A DNA stretch of 64,000 nt from Purshia tridentata (GCA_003254885.1 QANT01003765.1:1-64000), one strand, 5' to 3'. Shown: positions 33,353 through 47,556, counted from the first letter of the stretch. Notes: a model not told the origin generated them from the letters alone. Numbers and translations are program-made.

Positions 33353-35269
33353 ATGGCTTCAACACTGTTACTGGTTGTCGTTTTTGTGTTTGACCTGATC
33401 GCTTTTGCGCTTGCTGTAGCTGCTGAGCAGAGAAGGTCCACTGTAAGCTTCTTTCTAATCTTGCAATTGTTTCGTAAGTCATATGGTTATTAATTTAGAA
33501 CTGTTCATGTGTTTTTTTCCTTCTCTTTTCTCCCTTTTTTTTCTTTTTTTTTTCTTTTTTTTGGTTTCTCGTTTGTAGAATTAGGGGTTTATTGGTTGGT
33601 TCATTGGAGGGTGTTCTTGGTTCATTCTTGTATGTAAGGTTTTATTGGAGCTTGATGCATGTTAGTTTGTGGAGGGGGTTTGTGAGTTTTTAAAGTTTTA
33701 AGAAAAAGATACTATTTTGATGAATTTTTGTTGCAGTAAATTAGCAATACTTTATTTTCGCCTTTAGACATTGTGATTAATATATAGTTGTTTCAGTGCT
33801 ATCTTCAGTGTCTGTCCATATATATGAACAAATCAGTGGGAAGCATTAAACCCAGATTTTAAACCAAAATTTAGGATTAAATTTGTCATATAATATTGAT
33901 TAGAAAAAGTTAGAGAAATCACTGGAAATGATCTAGGACTTTAGAATGAAGCCTCCAGATCAATTAGTATGTAAATTTTATTAAATTAGCTGGTGAGGAA
34001 ATGGTTTTCTTTTGAAAGTAAAGCCAATGACTTGCCAGGACTAGTTACTTAGTGGCTTTGATAAGAGGGCGTGTCTGAATGAATATGGCTAATTTTTAAA
34101 CTAGAAAAGTCCAATATAACCATTGGCTATGGAGGGAAACATTTGCTATCTTATCTAGATGATTGAATGCTATCCGTCTGGTATTTAATTAATTCAAGAT
34201 GCTTTTGGAACGGTGGAAGTCCCATAAAGTGGCGGTGGAATACCTATGCCAATGAATTATGCCATGATATTGCCATAGATTGTTTAATCTCTATTTCCCA
34301 TATTTCTCCACCAATTAATTTCCCTTTTAACTTCCTTGTTTCTGCATTCATATTTTTTCTTTCAAAGATGATTTGGTTAGAATGTGAATTTTGCATGTGG
34401 AGCCTACTCATTTCCAGGATTCGTAATCAGCATAACATGCATAGCTATAGGGTATACTTAAACTTTGACTCTGATCTTGAGTTGAGGTTCATGTGAAATT
34501 CTTGAAATTAAATATCTCAAAAGCCAAAGGAGAGAAATCTCATAAAATGTGTGTAACCCTCAGCGTTCTACAAGAATTGCAGGGACCAGTTTGAGTAATT
34601 TCAGTGGAACTGCAGCACATATTAGTTTTGCAATGCGAGGTCCTAATTCATGTTTTATTTCACACTGGCAGGCCAAGATTAAAACTCAAGCAAATTCCAG
34701 CTATTGTGTGTATGATTCTGACATTGCAACTGGCTTTGGTGTGGGGTCATTTCTGTTCCTGTTGGCAAGTCAAGTTCTTATAATGGTGGCAAGTCGATGC
34801 TTGTGCTTTGGAAAGGCTTTGAGACCCAGTGCTTCTAGGGCATGGGCAATCAGCCTATTCATTACCACCTGGTATGTGCTTGCATAACGTTTAATGGGAT
34901 AACAAGGTCATGCTCAGAGATTGTAATCTTTAGGCTTTCCAAAGATATATATGCTATTCTTATATTCCAATCCCAGACTTGAAATTGCCTGATGCATCAC
35001 ATTGAATGTACAGGGTCTTTTTTCTTATTGCTGAGGCTTGCCTGCTCGCGGGTTCAGTGAGAAATGCCTACCACACGAAGTACAGGACTCTGTATCAGAA
35101 CGAAAAACTTACATGTGAGATGTTGAGGAAAGGAATCTTTGGGGCTGGCGCTGCCTTTGTCGTCTTCACAGGAATATTCTCCGAGCTTTATTATGTTAGT
35201 AATTCCAGGGCTAACGATTCCCCATTACCCTATAGCAGAGACACCGGCGTGACGATGCAGAACCTTTAG
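33353..35269 (+). CDS. DUF1218 family four-helix membrane protein
   Basis: Three exons: 33353-33442, 34672-34871 and 35014-35269, giving 181 residues. Intron 1 is 1.2 kb and phase 0. Intron 2 splits a Trp codon. The protein has the family's layout: an N-terminal hydrophobic helix followed by AAEQRRST (residues 23-30), then SYCVYDSDIATGFGVG, a helix with ASQVLIMVASRC, a third helix (FLIAEACLLAGSVRNAYHTKY) and a fourth (GAAFVVFTGIFSELYYV). The DUF1218 group includes Arabidopsis proteins tied to lignin deposition (MODIFYING WALL LIGNIN) and leaf symmetry (DESIGUAL). Which subgroup this is cannot be told here. The start at 33353 was chosen over an in-frame upstream ATG (33212) because family members begin just before the first helix. 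Confidence 0.9.
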
Positions 35270-35399
35270 GACCAACTTGAGGGAGGTTTGAATGTGACAT
35301 GATATTGTCACATGTAGTTGATGGAGTAGCATGTTCATCTTATGATTATGGACTGGGGTAACAGGACTTGTGAATGAGTTGTTCATGATTTATGTATGA

Positions 35400-36710
35400 T
35401 ATGGAGTTCAATAGGGTGAGGATTTTACTCTAGTTTTGTGTTCTCTATGTCTCTTAAAATGTCATAACATGAAGTTCATTGTCCAATTCTTGGTGCTTGT
35501 TTCTTCCTTCCCTAAGATGCGTATAAGAAAGTAATCAACTTTTGCAATCCTACGCCTATAAAACGAGTTGCACAGACATATTGACAGTTGTCCGAAAGTA
35601 CAAAGTAGTACAAAACATGTATTGAAGCATTGTATTATGGAAGCAGTGAGAAGGGTTAAGTTTAGGATCACATTGTTGGCGTTTCCAGTACTGTGCAGTT
35701 TGCGATAAACGAAGTTCCAAGTACTTTCGGTTTCATCTGCTCCATCACTAAACTCTATTTTTAAACAATGTAGTACATAAGCCTACATGCCTCAGAGATC
35801 ATATTGTGGCCCCAACATGCACATGCTCAATCCTTAATTAGACAAAGACCACTTTTGAACGGAGCTTGATTTTAGTTCTCAAGCCAAGAACCATCAAATG
35901 CACAGCTCAACCAAAAAAGAATAGTCACAATATACAATATGGACAGACATTTTCTAGCACTTGCACTATAAGAACATAAAAAATAATGTTTTGAAATTTA
36001 CTTTACAGCCAAAATTGTGTGGGGGAGTAGATGCAAAGCATGATTCGGAAGCAGTGGCCATAAAATATGGGCAAACAAAATCCCTGTAATCTTATTCAGA
36101 TGTCCAAATATGCATACATCATGTATATCCACAAGAATCTTCCATCACATTCTGTCAGTCAGCCCTGCTGTCTATCAGACCCCATTTTCTAGCTATCATC
36201 ATCGTCCCTATCACAAACCACCTCCCAAAAATTCTATCAAATTAATTTCGTAATTAAAACAATAACCCCATTTCTATAACAATTATTGCTCAGCATTGAT
36301 CGTTCCAACGCTCAATTAAAATGATTTTTCGAAGAGGGTTCTGAACATCTGTTTTGGAAAATTTGCGTACATGGTATACTCTATATTCCATCAAATAGAG
36401 AACTGCAGGAGTTACAAATGGACATTTTAATTCTTAAGTAGCCTCAGAAGCTGAAACCAGCAAAAAAGACAGCTTCAAAAACAGTCTACATCTCTCTGTG
36501 CAAATTACAAGATTGAGAGAGAAATTAATTAAAACTACCGGAAATTTATCACCTCAAGACACCACAGGAAAATATAAACTGTGACAACAAACTGATCGAG
36601 ACAATGACATGATTAAGAGAAAGAGTGTTCAATTTCCTTGGTCATACTCATACATACACACCCAATTAAAATAGAGAAACCTATTGACAGCTCTAATTAA
36701 ATAATTAATA
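35400..36710. other. Intergenic region between DUF1218 and Dof genes
   Basis: Convergent 3' flanks. No gene or repeat structure recognised. Confidence 0.5.
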
Positions 36711-36731
36711 TGGTTAATTTACTCGACCCTT

Positions 36732-37592
36732 TCATGGTTTGACATGATCAGAATCATCCCAAGGGACATTGAGATCAGTAGAAACAAGGGTTTCAATGTC
36801 CTCCCAATTCCAGTCGTTTGACATAATTTCCATGGCACTGCTTGTTGATATTGTAGTGGGCACTTTCCAATTGGGCTGATCAGTGGTTGGGGTAATGGTT
36901 GGCTCTGCCATGGCTTTGAATTCTTCGGCATAAGGGTTATAAACATTTGAGGATTGAAAAGATGTTGAAATTGAAGACAGGCTTGTGTCAAATGAAGTGG
37001 AAGTAGTTGAACTCGAGAAGGGAAACCTTAGGTTCATACTCTGAAGAAAAGGCAGAGTAGTCAAACCTGATGATGATGATGAAAAGATGATATCGTTGTT
37101 ATTGCCCAATTGGGTTGAGTTGATGGTGTTCAAATTCTGCTGTGGCAGCGAAGATGGTGGACGAATCAGGGCCTTGTAGAGAGCTTCAGACATGTTATCA
37201 TGATCTATTTGATCAATTGCCATGGTGGAGGTGGTGGTGGCTGTGGCTGCAGAGTCATGACTTGTACTTGTGTTTGATTTTCTGAGGCGGCGCTTGTTTT
37301 TGCGGCCGCCGCCAACGGGGACGTTCCGGAGAGTCCCTCCTTTGGTCCAATGCCTCTTGCAAGCTCTGCAGAAGTGCCTTGGCTGCGATTTGTTGTAGTT
37401 GTTGTAGTAGCAAAACTTGGTGTTTGTAGACTCACACCTTGGACAAGCCTCTGGTTGATGCTGTTGTTGATTTTGTTGCTGTTGTTGACGCCTCACTGTA
37501 GGCGGTTTCGGAAGCTGAAAGGTCTGAGCTTGACACAAGGCCTCACTCCAATCCAGCCCATCACCATTAACCTGCTTAGTACTCAACCCCAT
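36732..37592 (-). CDS. Dof-type zinc-finger transcription factor
   Basis: Plant-specific nuclear transcription factor that binds AAAG-core DNA. From the first ATG (37592) the protein has 286 residues. The Dof finger is complete: Cys at 50, 53, 75 and 78 (C-x2-C-x21-C-x2-C), followed by [23 protein letters not shown] Gln-rich stretch (36-46) precedes it, and Ser/Thr-rich tracts follow, as usual. The conserved N-terminal start MGLSTKQV and the Trp-containing acidic C-terminus ([19 protein letters not shown]) suggest a defined subgroup that I cannot name with certainty. The frame stays open upstream to a good acceptor (TTTCAG at about 37619-37624), so an upstream exon may add residues. Confidence 0.93.
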   Translation of the reverse strand: MGLSTKQVNGDGLDWSEALCQAQTFQLPKPPTVRRQQQQQNQQQHQPEACPRCESTNTKFCYYNNYNKSQPRHFCRACKRHWTKGGTLRNVPVGGGRKNKRRLRKSNTSTSHDSAATATTTSTMAIDQIDHDNMSEALYKALIRPPSSLPQQNLNTINSTQLGNNNDIIFSSSSSGLTTLPFLQSMNLRFPFSSSTTSTSFDTSLSSISTSFQSSNVYNPYAEEFKAMAEPTITPTTDQPNWKVPTTISTSSAMEIMSNDWNWEDIETLVSTDLNVPWDDSDHVKP

Positions 37593-37639
37593 CTCCTTAA
37601 ACACCCTCAAAATTGACCCTGAAACAATGAACCAATTGA

Positions 37640-40600
37640 TTAATTAAGAAGCCGGCTTTCTTTGTGACCCAGATGAAGGTGAACAAGGTTTATAAATGTT
37701 GGTTATAAGCCAAAGGGTAGCACCGCGTTGATCCAAGGAAATGGGTATTTAATTTATGGTTTCAGGTGCAATGAAATGCCTAGGAAACTGATGAGAAGTG
37801 AGCATGATCAGTCTCCTATAAGTCTTACTTTAAGCTATATATTATATATTAACTATATATATGTAAAAGGAATGATGATTATTATAAGAAGAATAAGATG
37901 ATGATCGAAAATTTGTTAAAAGCTAGCTAGCTGTGTATGGTCCAAGCTAGATGGTTTTGATTGATATATGTGGGGTTTGGTACTTGTGGGTGGTGGCAAG
38001 CCTATAAGAAATTATTCAGCTTAGGTGACAATCAATAGTACCTTATTATATGCTAGCTCATCTTCACTTCAATTCCCACAATTTTATAGAAGGAAAGGGA
38101 TAGTGGGGTAAAGTAAGAAGAGAAGCAACGTGGAGAAGAAGAATAGGAAGAGAAAGAGAGAGAGAATTACTTAACCCCCAAGGTGAAGGTGGGTTGCTGA
38201 CACGTGGCTGCTTACAAACCATTGATAGTGCTGTATACGTTGGCGATGTAAAAAGAACATATTGTATCCTACGTAGATGTGCATGTAATGCTATATATAT
38301 ATAATAATTTTAACAATTCTTCTTCCATAAGTTAAAATTTAGGATAATAATAATTTAGATAATTTAGCTCTGTACTTGTGAACATGTAAAGGAATAAAAG
38401 TAGATTATATATATATACGGTCCAGGGGCTAGGTGGTCTTGTTTGATTTGTAAGTACGTAGTAGCTGAGTAGCTGTTTGTGTTTGTTATAGAGGGGTGGC
38501 GGGTAGACCCAGTTTTTGTAGTGATAAAAATGAACAGTGTGGCATCACGTGGGTAGTAGTAGAGTACTACAACGGAGGTTTTGAATGATCCTATGGGCCT
38601 ATCTACATGTGATTACATGTTACAAGTTGGCGTATATATGTGTTCATGACTTCTATCACATCCATGCACCATGCAAATGTGCAATATTATAGCTACAACC
38701 AAGGGCCGAAGGGGTAGTTTGTTATATGTGGCCCTCAGATTTTAATTTTCCACATAAATTTATTTATTTATTTTCTTAGACACCCAAGAAGGAAACCAAT
38801 CATGTATTATCCCATGCAGATCCTAAACCATGTGATAACAAGGTTTAAAAAGAAGCTAAAATCCCATGTTTCTAATCAACTAGAAGAAGATGAAAGCTAC
38901 TTATTGTTCCCTCAAATACATGCAATCAAGAATACTACCGATGGAGAAGAATTACATGCTTCTTTTGGACAAAATTTTTCTGCTTCTTGAACGGGACATG
39001 TTTTATAAATTATATATATATATATATATTCTCAAAATGAGGTAGCCCTCGTATAATACGAGTTTCATTTCATTATGAAAGAATACTCCATAAAACATGT
39101 CTCATAAAAAAATCTCTTATTTCACACACATCATAGATATCAATATTCTTTCGATCAATTAAGTTTTATTATCAATTTTATAATACGAAATTTTATTAAT
39201 AAAGTGTGTGTAAGTTTTTTATTTATGTCTTCTATATACAAATAATTGACTCTTTAATTATCTAGTCGATGTGTGGCTCTAATCTAGCCACTTTCTCACA
39301 CTCAGAAACACCAATTAGTAGTCATTAGAAACATGTGGGTTTTGTAAGAGCAGTGAATGAATAAATAATTAGTTAATATAATGAAGGGCTGGGACTTGGG
39401 GTAGGCAGTCACACAAATATGACCCACGAGAGCCACATGAAATATATAATTAAGGCACCACACGAAGTGCAAATTAAAAATTTGAAACAATTAATATTCC
39501 CATCTTCGTTAGATGTTGATTGATCAAAGATCAACGACAGAGTGTAAAAGGAATTGAATCGAACTTCTATATATCTTCATAGATCGGTTGGTTGGGCAAA
39601 TTTTCTTGTTTGGTCGCCTTCCACGTATAATATTCAAAAGGATACGACAGAATGTATGTCGTAAACGATTTACACTTAAACAAATCGATATTCAAATTTA
39701 AGCAAAAGAATTCTTATTAAGTTAACCAAAGAAACGAAGTCATCATATATACCACACATTCATACTTAAATATTAATAATATTAACAATCTAATCTCACT
39801 GACCAACACGAGTCTTGGTGGCTCTCTTGCTGGTTTGCAAAGAAATAATTAAGCCCTTAATTGTTTTATTGTTTACTATCATTGTCACTAATTAATTATT
39901 GTCATTAATTATAATTTCCATGTGAGGAGGAACTAGAAATGGTCCAATGATTGTCTACGTGTCGCAATGTCATGGGTGTGGTGGGGCCCCTGGGCTGGAC
40001 CAGGTGTGCAGTTGATGGTCCCAGGTAGGAACATGGATCTGGGTGTTTAGGTTGGTGCATGCAGCACTAATTATATATGGTCGATCACTTTGAATAATTT
40101 GACTTATTAATTACTTTGGAAATCAAATAAGTTGTCTCGATATACAAAGAATAAGTGCTGAATTACAATAATGTGTTAAAAATATTTATGTATTGTCAAC
40201 TGATTTTGGATAGATTATATGTTTTAATTTTAATATAAAGAGATGATATTAATAGAAATCTACGAAATTGAGTCAAGTAACATCAAATGTGGGCGTGTGT
40301 TGAGAATATATTCTAAATCTAAAATGTATGAGTCCATGGATATATATACATGTAAAACCAGCGGTTGTAGTTGCTAGGTTTATTCCTGTTTCCAAATTCA
40401 TTTTATGATAAAACTAAATTAAACTGTACAAATTTGAGGAGGGTAAGTTGTGTGCTTGAGTTTTGTAATGACCAATCCGACCAAACAAAAGCTTTGAAAT
40501 TACCAGGAGATAACCTATGGAGCTATGGTAGGAGGAAAAATCGTGAGGATCTACCAGTCAATTACATGGGTCAGGATCAATAAAGCAAATGTGACACACA

Positions 40601-42330
40601 AGAATATAGAAATGGGTGTGGAAAATTTTGTGTTAATATATGGTAGGAGACGGACCTATGCCCTAATTTACTTAGATCTAATAATCTATAGTGGTATAGA
40701 GGGGGGTGGTAGTGGGTCCATTCATTGTTTATCGTATGCATGGAGAAATAGCATAAATTTGATTTTTATCAATAATTGAGCCGACTAAAACCCTAGTGTC
40801 ACATTAGGCCTTGACAGCCCCTTCATCACAAATTGTCACATGTGACTGACTTGTGTGTCTCATCACTATGCGTAATGCTCTTATTCAAATCCAACCATAA
40901 TACCGAATAACAATTCTGTACAACTTAGAGCTGAACTCCAGGGAAGAAATACAAAAGTAAAGGTCCTACTCTCCTTTCTAATGAACAACCCAACTATCTG
41001 CAATATCGTACGACTACTGTTATTTATATCAATTCAATATTTTGTATATTATTTTTGTAATTGAGGTCAAATTCATATAAATGAGTTACGAATATATAGA
41101 TTATAGTTTTATTAGGTAGATGATACATAAGATGGTTTTATTGTATTGGCTGAGCATACTTAGATACCAGCAATTGTGGTTAGCACATCGATCGAAGCTC
41201 CTTGTCTTCGACTCATTTCTTAGTGGCGAAGAAGTTTGATCGAAAAACAAAGGTGATATTAGTGACTACGTTTCACTTTAGAATCTTTTTTCCTTTTTAG
41301 GCTTTTGGCATGGGATCCTCTACAAAATGCAAATCAAAGTCCTTTAAATCTCAAATCTACCTTTACAATCTGCAAAGACACAATATCCTAGTAGGCTAAT
41401 ACTTAATTAGTTAGTCTTTTAAATGTGTGGGCTCATGTTCAAGCACGCGCAAACCATGGGCGCCCAAAAAGTTTCCCGGACAACGTGTATAATGTATTAT
41501 GTATGTGCCCAACCACGAGTCCACGACCACCTTTTTTCCTTTTTCTTTTTTTTAGCCCACAAACGTAGAACAAAATGAAGACTCCGAGTCCTATACTATA
41601 TATTAATAGTACATAATACATTTGCAAGGCGGTCTTAAAGAGAGAGCTCACATTTATTCAACAGTGCAACAATAACCCTAACCCAGTGTTGAGGTTAAGA
41701 GTTTTTTTAACTAAGAAATTGCGCTTTTAAAAAGCTATGGAACTTAAAATAAAAGAAAGTACAAGAATAATCAGGTGCAAGTTTTTGAAAGTGTAAATAT
41801 GAAGAAAAACAAAAAAAAAAGTTCCGTCAGAAAAAGATACAAAATAATGGAATTCACATAAACCCACTCTAAGCCAGATAAATGCAATATTAATCAATTA
41901 AATTAAAAAAGACTCATTACCCACACGAATGTCGCGTGAGACTTCCATGGGGCATGCCCCAATAGGGCAGCTCTCACAAAGAGGTAGGCCCCATGTATTG
42001 TAGGGCCCACCTCTTTGTGAGAGCTGCCCATTGGGACATGCCCCATGAAAGCCCCTCTCCACGAATGTCAGGTATCCAAATAATATTATGAGGTTTGAAT
42101 TTTATTTTTTTATACGGTGTGAGAATTGAGTTAGGTGGCAATGTGGCATTTGATTTAGTAGCTCACGAGAATAATAGAATAAAAGAGAAGAAAAAATGTA
42201 TTAATAAATGACACACTTCCTCAACATATTGGTATTCTACAACTTATATTGATTTTTTTTTCAAAAGTTTGCAGGGGCCTCCCCTTCTAAGTTCCGCCCT
42301 GGAGGTTGACTCTATAGAACAAGGTAAAAC
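37640..42330. other. Long intergenic region between Dof and SF3B2 genes
   Basis: About 4.7 kb. The first kilobase is probably Dof promoter, including a GA-rich stretch at about 38140-38165. TA repeats lie near 39010-39030. A hairpin miniature element is at 41924-42069. Several open frames of 60-84 codons (for example 40525-40779) have no recognisable similarity. Confidence 0.5.
41924..42069. mobile_element. Hairpin MITE with 10-bp target duplication (Mutator-like)
   Basis: Target duplications CACGAATGTC at 41924-41933 and 42060-42069 enclose 126 bp that fold back nearly completely. The left arm has CATGGGGCATGCCCCAATAG and GGCAGCTCTCACAAAGAGGT. The right arm is its reverse complement with few mismatches. 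A 10-bp duplication fits Mutator-like elements, which make 8-11 bp, typically 9. No coding capacity. Confidence 0.75.
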
Positions 42331-42342
42331 AATACCAAACGC

Positions 42343-45300
42343 CTAGAACTTGAAATCCTTCTTCTTGGATTTGCCATCCTTGTCCTGCATCTTACGCTTC
42401 CTCTTCTTCTCATTCTGCACCCAAAAAATACCCTCGTCAGAATTTGTTAAAACGTATCTGAAAAACCCAATCTTTGATCTCTAAATTAGTTGAAGGTTAT
42501 AATAGAAGAAGCACACCTCTGCAACCATGTCACTGAAATCCTCCCGCTGGCTTCGCAGCTTCTCCTCCTCTCTTGCTTCTTCATACCTGTGAATTGTAAT
42601 ACAAGTTACAAACTCTCTACGGCCAAGAAAATGGTAAAGAGAAAATAAAATAAAATAAAATCATTTTTTCACTTACTTTGCAGGCAAAACATTCTCCATA
42701 GCTTCCAATTCTTCAGGTTGTAGGGTGACATCCACTTTATCGGCTTTCTGACCTCTAAGCAGATCAACCTAAGACAAAAGTGACAAATAGATCAGACAGC
42801 AACGGTTTAGTAAAATATCGGATCAATGCAAAACTTTATTAAGAGTCAATGATTTACAAATAATACTTCCGACATAACTAGCGCATCAAGCACATGCATT
42901 TGCAAATCAGACAGCGAAAACCAGATGGATTGTGTTAGCATATCTTTGACATATCAACAAGCACATGAATTCCAGAGCTTGCACATTCATATACCGTATC
43001 TTTTATCATTTTATTTAACAAATAAAAAATTCCATATTAAACAACTAAATTGGTAACTCAACAAATATAATTTAAGGATCTCAATGAGCCAACAAGAAAT
43101 AGCTTTGGGACCCTCAGACCAAACAAGATGGAATAGTTCCACAAAACAGTCGCCAAGGTGTATACTGCATAGAAAAGAAAAGTTCATACACAGTGTTTCT
43201 TACCCTTTTGGCCCCTGTCTTGTCTTGGGTGCCACTACCAACAACATACCTGTAGGTAGAAAAGCATGTGAAAAAGCGTAAAACAAATACAAATGCAAAA
43301 TAAAAATAGAACAAAGAATTATAAAAGATCTAATAGAATGCGTACGTGTGTGTCGTTCCAAGCAATGTCCCGGGAGCAATTTTTTCTTCTTTTTCTTCAA
43401 GTACCTTTACCACACAAGTTCAAAAGAATTAGAAAAAATTTGAATCAACATATGTTAGACTGAAATGGTAGAAAGCCTCCAGTCACTGAACTTACTTGGT
43501 ATAAAGGCCTTTCAGGTTCCTTTCTCTGCTGCTTGCGAAGGTCAATAACATCAGGTGTCTCAACACCAGTGGGAGTACTGAGAAGGAAGTGAAAGTTTAT
43601 TACTAATAAGGACAGCTAACAAATAAAAAGACGAGTTTTTTTATGCAATCTTCAGTGGCAAGAAAAAAAGTTTTTGTGGCTCAATAATGACAGCATATAA
43701 AACAACCAAATTTAAACCAAGAAATATGCAACTTCAAAAGCATATTAAAACAAAATAAAAATGGGAAACAAAAGAAATCTGATACCTTGAAAGGCTATCT
43801 ACAGATTCAATACCATCCTGTAAATCCTCTTCCTCAAGCAGTTCTTCCTCTTCCTCTTCTTCCTCTTCCTCTTCCTCTTCCTCCAAATCACCCCAGTGCT
43901 TTGTTTTATCAACGGGCTCTTCCTAAATTTTAGAAGAAATGTTATTTTAATATAACAAGCAAATCTGTTATGGTCAAGGTCATCTTGGAAATGAAAATTT
44001 CATTACAAACTACAATCTAATGATCCAAGTCACCAAATCAGAAGCCATACCTCATAATTAGGCTGATCTTGCTGCTGAACACCAAAAACATCTCCGTACA
44101 ATGGTTGACCATACTATAGAAAACAAAAGAAAATTTAAATGGTTAAAAACCTGATGATCCAAAAGAATTGCTGTATAAAGTAATTTGAATTTTTCATATA
44201 ACATTAAATAGAAATACCAAGCATTTAAAGAACTTACTTCATCAACAGGGGGCTTTCCCCAGCCACCGGGATGGTAACCAAAGCTCGCTCCAGCAGGAAT
44301 GGGAGCATTTAGCCCAGGGATTTTAAGATGTGGATATGATGGTGGAGGGCCATATCTCTGGAATAAAACATTCAACAGGTAAGAACAATACCACACATTA
44401 ACTAACTAACTAACTGTTTAAATACACCAGGGTTAGACAGTGAACACAGATTTCTGGCAGATTTACCTGCATATTGATGAGCCATGGGGGAGGAGCACCG
44501 TCAGGCATACCGAGAGCTTCTTTTAGTTCATGTGACAGCATACCCGGCTTCATCTCCCTCAATTTAACCTGAACACATCACAGGAAAACAACATGAATTA
44601 AATTTAAGTTGTGCACCTTCAAAGGCATAACATAAAACTTGCTGACTCAATTAGTTTATTATGGATACACGGAGGAATATTATTGATGAAGGAATATTAC
44701 CTCAAATTCTTTCCCTTCATGGTACAGATCACCAAGAGTTGTCAGCTTTGGCTTAGTCTGGTACTTGAAAAAGGCATCATGGAGAACCTAACAAACAGGA
44801 ACCACAGTTTCATTAATAAAACAAAATATCATCCTTACAAATGCATGCCGTCATGAATTACACCACTAAAACATAAAGATTGCAAAGACTGAATGTCAAA
44901 TATAATAAGTGGAACCTGATAATCAATATCCATTTTCCCCATCTTTGGCTGCATACGTTCACGTTGCTTTTGCTTCAACTTCTTGCTATCTTCTTTTTCA
45001 ATGTATGCCTGAACAAGTGCTTTTAAATATTCAATACTTCCAGATAAATGAAAATACAAGAGGTTAAAAGGTCGTATTATATTCTGAAACACCAAAAAAA
45101 CTTGCAGACCAAAGTTTCCAAGATCTTGCATTCAGTATAGAAATATTCAAAATATAATATCTCATGAATAATATACCTGTCTAATTTTCTCAATTCCCGT
45201 TGCAGCAATGAAATCAGGGAGCTGAAATGGTTGTTTCTCAATACCACGTTTACCCTGAAAAATCAATCCAGTCTCGATGAGATACAAGTAATCATTTATA

Positions 45301-47556
45301 ACCATCAGTATAGTTCTACATCCAAATCAGCAGTCTAAAATGTTAAAATTATAGATGAATTGAGCCCGAGCACTAAGCATTATGGGAAGGAATCTGAAAA
45401 TTCAAAGCAGACATATCAGCACCTTTAAAGTGAATAAAAGCCAAAATCCATCATGCAACGGTATATTATGCTAAATACATCCCCCAACAATAACACTATA
45501 TTATTCCTAGAACCCCACCCACACTAGCAGATACAAATAAAGATAAATCATTCAAAGGTGCCTTTGGCCAAACACCTACAAGTCCAGACTCCAAGGTTGT
45601 CACAGCCGCTCCCCTGCAAGAACCACATGTATACATATAAGAGAAACCTCATCGACGTGATCTTACCGCACCCTATTCCCTAATCCCATCATGCTAAGCA
45701 TACCCATTAGTCATGCATCCACATATTAATAGTTTTAACATTAGCAGGAATCACTAACCTGCAGAAATTTCCTTTTCTGACACCAGTGCCTTGGCACAGG
45801 TACAGTATTCCGATAGGATTTCAAAAACACCAGCAACTTAGGATCAGCAGCAGTTGCATCCCACACCTAAGAATATATAACCAGTTAACAATATTAATTT
45901 TGCAACTGTATAAATGCACAACACCACCAACATATAACAAAATATTATATAAAAAAATCAACAAAGAGCATCCATACCTCAACAACATCAGGCCTTGCAC
46001 AGATCTGTTTCAATTCTGCAATCTTCATCCGCCGTTGAAGCTGAAAGATGACAACATATTTGCTTTAGCCTCAACAAAGATAATGATGATGATAATAATG
46101 TCAAAAATAACAAACTACAAACCTTTTTCTTCTTGTTTGACAAGCCTTTCTCTTTTAGTTGATTATCCTGTTCGTCCTCTTCTGAGTCTGAGTCAGCCTT
46201 CTTATTTGAGGCTCCATTTTGAGCCTCATCCTTCTTATCCTCCTGGGTGGATAAAAGTAATGCATCACACAATATCCTTCCAAAGGAAAAAACTCAAGGG
46301 TGCTGTTGTACGAGTAGTTACCAAAAAAAAATTTCACTTCTTACCTCAGCAGCCACAGCATCCTGAAAACAGAATTTCTCAAAGATTTTTCTAAATTCTT
46401 CATCCATGCCGTCATCTAATTCAGCTTTCTCTGGAACATATTCAATTTCAACTTGCTCAACAATCTACACAGTTCCAAAGTAGCATTAATACACATGCTG
46501 AGATGATGAGCCAGAATTAGAGATGGAAAATAATGAAAATTCAAGCCCATTAAACCTTCTTATTTGGTTCTTCAAATGCTAGTGAAAAAGAAAAAAAAAA
46601 AAAANAAAAAAAAAAAAAAAAAAAAAAAAAAAAGAATCTCAGAACAATAAAATCCAGTGTTTCTAAAAATTAAAAAAAATACATTAGAAGAAAAAATAAT
46701 CAACAAATTTTCAAAATGATGTTGCATAGATAAACTCTACTGTCTCACATAAGACGAAAAAAGAAATGCAGGACCCATTGATTAACACTGCTATCTACCA
46801 TAAGAAAGAAAAGAAAATAAAGTTTGGAGTTCCACTTTCTTTACCATTTGACTCGTAGATAAACAACAGGGTAAAATGCTAAGAAGTTGCAAACAAAGTA
46901 AACGTGTATGGGACTAAATAACACAACAAAGCCCATTATTTACTGAAATTTAATCAAGCGGAATCCCTCTTCCAGTATCCAAAATATGCAAAATGAACAA
47001 AGTTAGGGAGAGAGCAATAATATGGTTCGACCAAAATCTTCAATTAATGGCTCCGCGTGATTAAACCCTATGTCCGAGTTTGTTACTTCTCTAGCAGTTT
47101 CTAAGCAACCAGACAAAGCAACTGAACTAAACCCTAAAACCTAAACCCTATCCTAATTAGTCAAAATAATTGAACACAAAACCCTAATGACCCTGATCTA
47201 CGACAAAAAAAATTACCGAACAACATGACATCCAAATCAGATTAAAACACTTAATCAAAACCCTAGATATCTACAACGAAAAATAACTAACTAAATTTTC
47301 CAAAAAATAAAGAGCGAGAAAGATAGAGAACCTGTTGAGGATCGTTGTTCTCCTTAACATCATCATCATCGCTGTCGTCGCCGGCGTTCGCCTCCAGCCG
47401 CTGAGAGGCTTTGCTGTTCTTCTTCTGCTTTCTCCTGCGACGGCGTCGTTCGCTGTCCCTCGACTTTTTGGAGGCGGTCGCGTTAACATTAGGTATTGGA
47501 TTGAGGCCGCCGTTAGCGACGACGCCGTTTGGCTGCGAGAGAGTCTCTGCAGTCAT
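42343..47556 (-). CDS. SF3B2: Splicing factor 3B subunit 2 (SAP145)
   Basis: Core U2 snRNP component that helps bind the branch-point region in pre-mRNA splicing. I can place 18 exons with consensus splice sites: 47332-47556, 46345-46464, 46123-46242, 45978-46040, 45759-45866, 45177-45254, 44916-45008, 44701-44787, 44467-44568, 44238-44357, 44051-44113, 43786-43922, 43496-43577, 43346-43404, 43204-43249, 42677-42768, 42517-42586 and 42343-42414. They sum to 1737 bp, or 578 residues, close to the plant homologue's length. The DUF382 core (LQRRMKIAELKQICARPDVV to DFIAATGIEKIRQAYIEKED) is followed by the PSP domain (MPDGAPPPWLINMQRYGPPP) and a run of 14 Glu. The end is KSKKKDFKF. The N-terminus is Arg/Lys-rich and shorter than in animals, as expected in plants. 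Apparently intact. Confidence 0.96.
46591..46633 (+). repeat. Poly(A) tract with an unresolved base, in SF3B2 intron 1
   Basis: A run of A's, 42 bases plus one N at 46605. Its true length is uncertain. It lies in intron 1 and has no effect on the reading frame. Confidence 0.9.

Noticed and set aside
34167-34496. 109-codon open frame
   Set aside because: Lies inside intron 1 of the DUF1218 gene and resembles no known protein.
45786-46394. 202-codon plus-strand open frame
   Set aside because: It is the antisense of SF3B2 exons and introns. The minus-strand reading is a conserved splicing factor.
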